Source: Centrapalus pauciflorus (lineage: Eukaryota; Streptophyta; Magnoliopsida; Asterales; Asteraceae). From it: DNA of 64,000 nucleotides. This document shows, in pieces, positions 55,791 to 64,000 of the stretch. Every line of letters starts with the position of its first letter. Position 1 is the stretch's first letter. The translations under genes and the position numbers were made by a program. The notes under the pieces were generated by a model. It ran no database searches. It had not been told where the DNA came from and saw only the letters and a program-made list of their open reading frames with translations. The stretch is from positions 124,001 to 188,000 of the forward strand of contig JAANYP010002773.1 of NCBI GenBank assembly GCA_020465985.1, given 5' to 3'.

Positions 55791-56669
55791 TTACGCATCC
55801 ACTCGCAATAACGCCGGCTCTTCTTCAATCAAATTCGCCTCTTGATTTCCTCGTTTCGGACACTCATTGCTATAGTGACCAACTTCACGACAATTATAAC
55901 ATGTAATGTGGCCTTTGTCCCGGACACGTTCATTTCCGTCCCGACTCTTCCCGGACCCCCGACCTCTTCCCCGGCCGTGTCCGAAGTCACCCCGACTTGA
56001 ACTCCCACCGCCACAATGCTTACATCCGTGAGACTTCTCTTCACTTGCTAACAACAAACCACCTTGAGTGTCTTCGATCTTCTCGGTACCTTTTATACGC
56101 TCCTCGTACGCTTTTAACCTTCCAACGGCCTCGTCAAATAGCATTGAATCCAACTCGAAACATTGCTCTATCGAAGCCACTATTTGAAGAAAAGACTTCG
56201 GCATCGAGTCAAGTAGTCTTTTCACCAAGTCTACTTCTTCAAGTTCGTACCCGAGACTCCTTGCCTTCGAAGCTAAACTGCTCAATTTTGTCACAAAATC
56301 ATCAACACTTTCACCCTCCTTCATTCATAAACTTTCAAGCTCTCGTTTCAATGTTGCAACCCGAGCCGATCTCACCCAATCCACTCCCAAATACCATGTC
56401 TTCAATCCATCCCACACCTTTATTGGATCCGTGTAACTCGCCATTTGCAAAACCATATCCTCCGGTATAGCTTGAAATAGAAACGCGAGAGCTTGCTTCG
56501 ATTTTCTTGGATCCGATCCTTCACCTAGTGCCCTTGGTTCCACCGTCTCCCACAAGCCGTGTGCGTCCATAATCGTCTTGACCTTGACAGCCCACACCTT
56601 ATAATTCGTCAGGGTCAAGGCTGGAACTTGAAACGTCATTGAACCGGCTTCTTTCGGTACCGATGCCAT
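55791..56669 (-). pseudogene. Gag of array unit 1
   Basis: ATG at 56669 (MASVPKEAGSMTFQVPALT). Gag N terminus (LTNYKVWAVKVKTIMDAHG), UBN2-type core, then an in-frame TGA at 56325-56327 followed at once by MKEGESVDDFVTKLSSLA in the same frame. The C terminus has a Gly/Arg-rich stretch and a zinc knuckle CYNCREVGHYSNEC (55860-55901). About 292 residues if the TGA is read through. The TGA most simply derives from CGA (Arg) by C-to-T change at a CpG. With no pol in the element, an intact gag from relatives would be needed to move it. Confidence 0.85.
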
Positions 56670-56952
56670 TCTTTTTTTTTTTTTTTTTTGACAGTCTTAT
56701 TTAACAACCCCAACCCTTTGATCAAGCTTGTTCCGAGAGAACTTTTCTACACAGTTACCGTCTTCCGTCACCCGCGAAACGAATCGAATCAAAGCACCCC
56801 GCTATGATGTCCTCCTGTCCGTTTATCCTGCATCCGGTTTGTCTCTCGTCAATTCTGGAACAAGGCCGATCAATAGAATTCGAGGCTGCTGTTGAAATGC
56901 ATCACCTCGGAATCAAAACGAAAAAAAAGAACTCACACCCCTTAGATCGAAC

Positions 56953-56970
56953 CTGGCACTCTAATACCAA
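56953..56970 (-). promoter_or_regulatory. Primer binding site of array unit 1
   Basis: Its complement reads TGGTATTAGAGTGCC, an initiator-Met tRNA-type site one base from the LTR end. The same site precedes LTR 3 at about 58578-58595. Confidence 0.8.
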
Positions 56971-56971
56971 A

Positions 56972-57394
56972 TGTTGGAAATCAAAAGCTCAAAGCTAACA
57001 CTTTAAACTCACGTCTATCAAATGCAAAGAAAAATTACACAAGAAATAATTAAGCAACTTTCTATTATGAAGAAAATGTAGGAAATAAAAACAAGAGGTC
57101 TTATCATACATAAAGATAAAATGCTATATAAAGCCATTAGAAAAGCAACGTGCATGGAACATGACTTCACCTAAAGAACCGGTACATCCTAGTGACCCAC
57201 TCTCCTCACCTATATTTTCTCATCAATCAGGTACATGGATATTGGTCAATCTTAATACCAATTCAAACTGATAAAATAAACTATTAACCAAAAACATAAA
57301 ATATAAAATACTTGATAATTAAAAAACAGTCATGCAAACTAACACTTGAACCTCCAGCCATCCATAACCCCGTAAATAAGCGATTAACCCAACA
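56972..57394 (-). repeat. LTR 2 of the array (chimeric)
   Basis: Up to about 57176 every difference between LTR 1 and LTR 3 has the LTR 3 state; from 57250 on every one has the LTR 1 state. It is therefore a crossover product of the outer LTRs. Confidence 0.85.
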
Positions 57395-57415
57395 ATCACC
57401 CCTTTAATCGATTAT

Positions 57416-58294
57416 TTACGCATCCACTCGCAATAACGCCGGCTCTTCTTCAATCAAATTCGCCTCTTGATTTCCTCGTTTCGGACACTCATTGCTATAG
57501 TGACCAACTTCACGACAATTATAACATGTAATGTGGCCTTTGTCCCGGACACGTTCATTTCCGTCCCGACTCTTCCCGGACCCCTGACCTCTTCCCCGGC
57601 CGTGTCCGAAGTCACCCCGACTTGAACTCCCACCGCCACAATGCTTACATCCGTGAGACTTCTCTTCACTTGCTAACAACAAACCACCTTGAGTGTCTTC
57701 GATCTTCTCGGTACCTTTTATACGCTCCTCGTACGCTTTTAACCTTCCAACGGCCTCGTCAAATAGCATTGAATCCAACTCGAAACATTGCTCTATCGAA
57801 GCCACTATTTGAAGAAAAGACTTCGGCATCGAGTCAAGTAGTCTTTTCACCAAGTCTACTTCTTCAAGTTCGTACCCGAGACTCCTTGCCTTCGAAGCTA
57901 AACTGCTCAATTTTGTCACAAAATCATCAACACTTTCACCCTCCTTCATTCATAAACTTTCAAGCTCTCGTTTCAATGTTGCAACCCGAGCCGATCTCAC
58001 CCAATCCACTCCCAAATACCATGTCTTCAATCCATCCCACACCTTTATTGGATCCGTGTAACTCGCCATTTGCAAAACCATATCCTCCGGTATAGCTTGA
58101 AATAGAAACGCGAGAGCTTGCTTCGATTTTCTTGGATCCGATCCTTCACCTAGTGCCCTTGGTTCCACCGTCTCCCACAAGCCGTGTGCGTCCATAATCG
58201 TCTTGACCTTGACAGCCCACACCTTATAATTCGTCAGGGTCAAGGCTGGAACTTGAAACGTCATTGAACCGGCTTCTTTCGGTACCGATGCCAT
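57416..58294 (-). pseudogene. Gag of array unit 2
   Basis: Same gene as unit 1, with the same in-frame TGA (57950-57952) and zinc knuckle (57485-57526). The only protein difference seen is Arg to Gln in the Gly/Arg-rich stretch (one C/T change near 57584). Confidence 0.85.
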
Positions 58295-58596
58295 TCTTTT
58301 TTTTTTTTTTTTTTGACAGTCTTATTTAACAACCCCAACCCTTTGATCAAGCTTGTTCCGAGAGAACTTTTCTACACAGTTACCGTCTTCCGTCACCCGC
58401 GAAACGAATCGAATCAAAGCACCCCGCTATGATGTCCTCCTGTCCGTTTATCCTGCATCCGGTTTGTCTCTCGTCAATTCTGGAACAAGGCCGATCAATA
58501 GAATTCGAGGCTGCTGTTGAAATGCATCACCTCGGAATCAAAACGAAAAAAAAGAACTCACACCCCTTAGATCGAACCTGGCACTCTAATACCAAA

Positions 58597-59019
58597 TGTT
58601 GGAAATCAAAAGCTCAAAGCTAACACTTTAAACTCACGTCTATCAAATGCAAAGAAAAATTACACAAGAAATAATTAAGCAACTTTCTATTATGAAGAAA
58701 ATGTAGGAAATAAAAACAAGAGGTCTTATCATACATAAAGATAAAATGCTATATAAAGCCATTAGAAAAGCAACGTGCATGGAACATGACTTCACCTAAA
58801 GAACCGGTACATCCTAGTGACCCACTCTCCTCACCTATATTTTCTCATCAATCAGGTACATGGATATTGGTCAAACTTAATACCAATTCAAACTGATAAA
58901 ATAAACTATTAACCAAAAACATAAAATATAAAATACTTGATAATTAAAAAACAGTCATGCAAACTAACACTTGAACCTCCAGCCATGCATAAACCCGTAA
59001 ATAAGCGATTAACCCAACA
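58597..59019 (-). repeat. LTR 3 of the array
   Basis: 423 bp, the 5' LTR in the element's own orientation. It ends at 59019, followed by hAT intron repeats. Confidence 0.9.
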
Positions 59020-59504
59020 AAGAAGAAATCATGAATCGACTTACTGACCTAATATTTAATAATAAATAACTAATAACGAATATGTTTTTTTGTTGCAAAA
59101 TCAGTAATGTTTCATTAAGTTACTGTGATAAAAAAAAAGAAAAAAAATCAGAGAAAAAACCCATTAAAGATGTAATATTAATCAAATAAGAAATCATGAA
59201 GTGAACTAATAATCAATAATAACTAATAACAAATAACTAGTTTGTATTTTTGTAGCAAAATCAGTAACTGTGTGATGAAATAAAATCAGAAAAAAAATCA
59301 GGAAAAAAACCTTTAGAGATAAAAAGGCACTGAATTGCTGACTCATGGAAGTCGCCAGAGGTTTGTGACGGCCGGCGACTGTGGGAGAATTTGAACGTTA
59401 AGTTTTCGAGGAGCCTCATGAGTCACACCTTCATGCAAAAGAAACAACCTTCCGTGTACCTTTCACGTACCCTTAAAATTTTAAACTAATATACTTACCA
59501 CACA

Positions 59505-59514
<10 letters not shown>

Positions 59515-59586
<72 letters not shown>
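59515..59586. repeat. (TA)n microsatellite in the hAT
   Basis: About 33 TA units near the hAT 5' end. Confidence 0.95.
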
Positions 59587-59589
<3 letters not shown>

Positions 59590-59629
59590 CATGTAAAAAA
59601 ATAGTAACCGCAACTGTTATTCATGCTTT

Positions 59630-59697
59630 AGCGGTATAGCACCGCATCGCTACGCTAAACGCGATCGCGATCGCTATTAACGCTATTGACAACACTG
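59630..59697 (-). repeat. Terminal region of the hAT element
   Basis: The inverted end CAGTGTTGTCAATAGCG is followed by GCGATCGCGATCGC and further GC-rich palindromic steps, as in many plant hAT termini. Outside it GTCACTAC could be one half of an 8-bp target duplication. Confidence 0.75.
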
Positions 59698-62600
59698 GTC
59701 ACTACTTATTTGGTGTAACGCTTGGAAGTTTGAGCACTGATTCATGACTTGAGCGGTTAGTTCATTCTTTTTGGCACAATTGAGGATCATATCACTATAG
59801 TGAGGTTGCTTGCCCTAAATTCAGTACACAAATGGTGGTTTCAAAGAAGATTTGATGTTTTTACTGAATTTTCAAACCGGAAATTACACCAAGTTTTTGC
59901 ATCAGTTTCTTACTTGTTTTGTCTAACTGGGGTGTGATTCGTGTAGCGGGTGCCCTTTAATGCTTGATTTCTTGGAGCCAAATGCTACACATTGAGTTTT
60001 TTTAATTTTATTTTTTTAAATTCTATTGAGATTAAGGTTAGATTGTCATCATTTAGGTTTCAATTTCTTGTGATTGGAATTATTATAGCCGTCATTTACA
60101 CATACATTAAGGTGGGATTTGTGTGTGTTAGTCTAGGGTTTACATTTTTTAGCTTAGATTTTGTTGATTGAAGCCGAAGATTGAAGGGTATCTACTTTAT
60201 CTCTTTCGGTTTTTTCTTGGTTTATTGCAGTGTTTAGTGAGTAGTTTCTTTTATCACTCACTTGTATTTTGTTCTTTAATGGATTAATGAAAGTATTTGA
60301 TGTTTTGCTCGAAAAAGTGTGTTTCTCACTTATGTAATCTTTGATTTATCCGTTGATTTGATAAAATCAGTATTCTCTTCGATTTTATAGCAATATTGTT
60401 ATCATAAATTTTGGATTTTAATTCTGATTTTTATAAACCTTGTCATATTTGTGTGATTTGTTAGATGATTGCTATTTCTAGCATTATTGTGATGACAATG
60501 GTGATTAGATGATAAATTGTAAAATTATTGCATGCAATTAGTCCTTAGCATTATTGTGATCGTAGGGTTAAGTTGATCTCTAATATCCATGCATATGATA
60601 TGTGGTTATGTAATTTAATTGAATGTTTGAGATTAATTCTGAGCGCTGTGGTGTTGACAGAATTGGTTTTGAAAACTTATTTTAGTTAATTAAATATTTG
60701 GTAAAAAGATACTTTCTACTAGAATTTCAGAGGTTGGGAATTAATTCTTGAAATTTGGTGAATTGAATTAACTATTGCATATATGTTGAAAAACACTTGA
60801 GCTTATAAGGTTAAAATAGTTGGGATCACTCCAACTTGTTTTTCTTCAACCAAAACATATGAAGTGTTCATTCACTTAGATGCTTTTTATTAATACTTAA
60901 AGAGAGATCCAAGTGGGTGTTGCTTTACTTATTTGAAATTAATTGGGCTTATTTGTGTTGCTTGTTAATTAATTGCCTTTGTTTGTTAGTCGTTAGTATC
61001 ATGTATTACCTTAGTCTAGTTCCTTCCTCTTTACTTAGTATGCTTCGTGTTAGTTAGCTTAGTTTAGTTAGTTCGCTTTGTAGGTTAATTCCATCTTCTC
61101 CTGTTTTCAGTGGCTAGCTATTAGTGAACATCATGAGTATCGATATGTCACTTCTATTCGCCATTCCATCTGTTTTATAAGTCTAGAGGTCAACTTCATG
61201 CTGTACTATCTACGACCCTTATAACTTTGGCTTTCTTCATTTCCTTATTTTTGATTGCCAAATCCGCATAGATCAAAATGGCGCCTGTCACTACACCCTA
61301 ATTTTTTTTTTAAATTTTTTTAAACTCCATTGAGATGAAACTTAGATTGTTACCTCAAACGCTTAAACATCAATGAGGTATCATTCTTTGTGATTCGAAT
61401 TATTAGAGCAGTCATTGGCCATGTCACTCTTGTGTTTTAATAGTTTTCACATATGATTTTTGCTCTTTTCGGAGTTTTGCTGCTAGTAAGTTCATTAGCA
61501 TTTTAGACAATTCTTTATTTTCTGTTTTCTTTTCTTTTCTTTTCTTCGTGTTTTTGTGATTATACTTTAGTTGCTAGTTATAATTAGTAGTTTTAGACCT
61601 ATGTTGGAGTGTTCATCGTTTATTTTGCTTCCTCAATTATTTGTCAAGAGTTTCCTATTTTCGGGCATTTAGATACATTTTTTTAGCTTTATCAAGTTAA
61701 GTTCTTGATTGTTAAGAGTTTTGTATCCATGATGATTAATCTAGGGGCTGCTTGTTTAGTATATTGCAAAAGTGTAGTTTTGTAAATGATTTTTGCTATT
61801 CTTTTGTTATTCTCATACATGTTTCTTTTAGTATTTGCATTTTTTTTCTTTCAGTCTTTCTGATAACTTTTAGTTTAGGTCCAATGGTTTTGGTGGTCGA
61901 TTTCATCTGCCATGTATTGTGAGTTCTTGTTCTTATATGCTTTTATCTTGCAGGTTTGGCATGCGAATGACGTCAAGTTCGCATAGGTACTCCTCCCTCT
62001 TCCCGCGGTCATTTATAGCCCAGACACAGCGCCGATGCAAGTCGATGCCACATCACAAACCTTACCAATTATGTAACCCAATCAGAATCGATACAGCCAA
62101 GCCCTGGCTCGCCATTGTGATATTTGGGATTACTTTCTAGCGCTGTCGAATTCACGTGCATGCACCTCGACTGATCCTTGATCATCTCATTTAGACTCTT
62201 TGACATTTTGTTTTACTTATATTTTAGTTAAACATTTATATTTCCGCACTTAATTTTGATCTTTTGGTATGTTCATATAAAACACTATGTCGTTGCTGCT
62301 TACATTTTAATTTGATTGTGTTGTGGTTGGCTGGTTGATTAAGGTTGGACCATGGCTTCGCTGGGAGTCAGTTCAGCTTCACGAGCCCAAATCCTCCTAG
62401 CAGGGAAGTTTTTTCGTTCAACTTTTTGTTACTTTCCATTCTTGCACATTATCTTTGATACTGTCCATATTAAGTGTGGGTTGGGGTAATTTAATTGGCA
62501 TTATTGAGCTTTTTGTCCGAAGTTAGCCAGCTTTAGTGCAAATTTATGCATTTTTATCCTAAAATTAGCCACTTTTGGAAATTTTCTCTCTTTGTGAAAT

Positions 62601-63162
62601 GCGTTAGACTCTTTAGTAATATTGTTTAGTTTAGATTGCATGGGATACTGAGATAGTGAGTTTGATGCTATTTGAATAATAAGAGCGTTTTGAATGCATG
62701 TTGTGACTTTTTGAACCTAAACTGCATGATATTAGCACAAATATTACCTCTATCATTCATTTCGTGAGAATTTGAGCCCTATTGCATCATTTTTATTCTC
62801 ATTTTCATTTGATGTGTGTTTATGTCAGTGTTGATTGATAGAAGTAGAACTTGAATTTAAATACACGTAAAAATCACAACTTTTTGAAATTTGACACACA
62901 TATAGAGGCAATTTTTGGATAACCCATTTTTAGCTTTCTTTTGTTTAACTTTTGCACTTTTATTTTCCCCTAGTATCCCATTTGAGCCTTCTCACTTCGT
63001 TTCGGTGACATCCCACACGATGAGCCATTTATAGCCCTTTTTCCTTTCTTTTACCTTTATTGAGATGTGATTTGAGATGCAGCGGTTATTTTTTCTATTT
63101 TTTGTGTTGTTTTAGCTGAGGGATGATTCAGATTCATATGTAGTTAGCTTCTAGTTACGTTG

Positions 63163-63459
63163 ATCCTTATTATTTGTCCCATTTAGCCACTTAATTTTTT
63201 TTTGTCTTCATTTAACCACTAAACTTTAGTTTACTGTTCTACTTTGGGGAAAATGAATAAAACTTATGGTTAAATCGTTGCAAAATATGATTGTTTAGAG
63301 GCCAAATCACGACAATTTCAATAAATCAGTAAAAAAAATTTTGATGGCTAAATGTGTATAAAAAAAATAGCTTAGTGGCTAAATAGGGACAAAAAATAGT
63401 TTAGTGGCTAAATCAAAAAAAAATCTGAAACTTAAATGGTCAAAATGGTACTTAACCCT
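63163..63459. mobile_element. Truncated copy of the MITE-like element
   Basis: It matches 50758-51056 without the left terminal repeat, and the right end is followed by ATTTTAAA as in the other copy. Confidence 0.65.
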
Positions 63460-63913
63460 ATTTTAAATATGTACTTAAACGTTTATATTTCAGCACTTTA
63501 TTTTGCTCTTTTGGTCCGTACATATCAAATACTATAATGTTTCAGCTTATATTTGTAGTTTAGTTTAGTGTAGTTTGTAGGTAATCCATTCTTTTATATT
63601 CTAAGTGGCTAGATATTATTAGCCAACGTCTTCGTGTCAGTATCTCGTTTCGTATTGCTATGCTCTCTATGTTCGATTTTATTGATTCTCATAAAAACTT
63701 AGTTCGTTTTCTATTTTTTATTGCCATATCCATGTTATTAATGACTTTATGTTTGCTTCTCCCGATTTTATCGATTCTCATAAAAACTTACTATTATTAT
63801 TCTTTTGGACCATTTTGGAGAAGTTACACAAATGATGTGGTTTGTCATTTTCTTTTAGATCTACAAAAAGTTTGATTATATTTATTTGTATTTGCTTTCT
63901 TTAAGTTTGTATT

Positions 63914-63938
63914 TGTGTGTGTGTGTGTGTGTGTGTGC
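63914..63938. repeat. (GT)n microsatellite
   Basis: About 12 GT units at the position of the compound tract in the copy at 51517. Confidence 0.9.
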
Positions 63939-64000
63939 GATGGTTCGTTCACGTTTTGCATAATAAGAGTTTTTTTTTGTTTTTGTTTTTGCTTTTGACA

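Larger units (their letters stand above)
55348..59019 (-). mobile_element. Tandem LTR-gag-LTR-gag-LTR array of a gag-only Copia element
   Basis: Three LTRs (55348-55769, 56972-57394, 58597-59019) separate two internal regions of exactly 1202 bp each (55770-56971 and 57395-58596). In the minus orientation LTRs start TGTTGGGTTAATCG and end GATTTCCAACA. Each internal region has a primer site next to its right LTR, a gag reading frame, and a polypurine tract (complement of ATCACCCCTTTAA) next to its left LTR. There is no pol. By eye the two internal regions differ at a single base. The outer flanks AAAAA and AAGAA may be a mutated target duplication. The structure resembles elements described as TR-GAG. 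Confidence 0.9.
55199..59325. repeat. Three ~150-bp tandem repeats in the hAT upstream intron, split by the LTR array
   Basis: Units beginning AAGAAATCAT(A/G)AA lie at about 55199-55347, 59021-59185 and 59186-59325, each with TTTTTGTAGCAAAATCA(G/A)TAA-like phrases. The array landed at the edge between the first and second unit. Confidence 0.7.
52806..59697 (-). mobile_element. hAT transposon, 3'-truncated, split by the LTR-gag array
   Basis: The right (5') end reads inward CAGTGTTGTCAATAGCG, a typical plant hAT terminus, at 59681-59697. The transposase pseudogene lies at 52806-55104. The LTR-gag array (55348-59019) is inserted in the upstream intron. No matching terminal repeat or 8-bp duplication is found at the left, where the element passes directly into R sequence; the 3' end is therefore lost. 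Confidence 0.8.
59698..63999. repeat. Repeat family R segment, non-coding, runs off the window
   Basis: 59698-60110 resembles 49560-50020; 60815-63130 aligns with 34470-36830 (with a ~360-bp deletion at 63120 against 36830-37180); 63590-63999 matches 51085-51720. No reading frame is conserved. Confidence 0.65.

Noticed and set aside
55997..56470. 157-codon plus-strand frame, repeated at 57622
   Set aside because: Antisense shadow of gag; identical in both copies only because the units are duplicated.

Overview
The window is plant nuclear DNA made almost entirely of transposable elements, most of them decayed and several nested. Plant origin follows from Ty1/Copia and Ty3/Gypsy LTR retrotransposons with initiator-Met tRNA primer sites, a CACTA (En/Spm) transposon, a hAT transposon, and an ankyrin-PGG fragment, which is a plant-specific domain pairing. 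The long reading frame downstream of pol in the two large Copia elements, the gag type of the small LTR array and an LTR element carrying an ARID domain are all types I associate with daisy-family (Asteraceae) genomes. That placement is recollection, not a database result. I see no intact host gene, no rRNA or tRNA gene and no CRISPR array.

Layout: (1) 1-18966: a Sirevirus-like Copia element (A) whose 5' end lies outside the window. Its post-pol reading frame is split at 6204/18114 by a second Sirevirus-like Copia (B, 6205-18113). B has an uninterrupted 1194-codon pol frame, a broken gag, a 5' LTR rebuilt as a perfect 98-bp inverted repeat, arrays of a TTCGA-type motif, and between pol and the downstream ORF a candidate RNA domain of three similar hairpins inside a 12-bp long-range stem. 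(2) 18967-22473: non-coding repeat family R with an ankyrin-PGG pseudogene (20211-21178). (3) 22474-33949: a rearranged Gypsy composite with one full 2.4-kb LTR, two partial LTRs, two partial bodies, and an unusual extra reading frame between primer site and gag. (4) 33950-34443: Copia and hAT scraps, then R sequence to 41287, interrupted by a complete 2.4-kb LTR element (38512-40898, duplicated target GTTTT) encoding a zinc knuckle, a dead retropepsin-like segment and an ARID domain. (5) 41288-49304: a CACTA element with both transposase genes, broken, and palindromic subterminal repeats. (6) 49305-52805: R sequence with a MITE-like element and a Copia protease remnant. (7) 52806-59697: a hAT transposase pseudogene on the minus strand, split by an LTR-gag-LTR-gag-LTR tandem array (55348-59019). 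(8) 59698-63999: more R sequence.

The elements do not act as a common pathway; the window records successive insertions. By nesting, B is younger than A, the ARID element is younger than the R copy it interrupts, and the gag array is younger than the hAT. The middle LTR of the array is a crossover chimera of the outer two, and its two inner units differ at one base by eye. Only the pol frame of Copia B (8535-12119) looks translatable over its full length.
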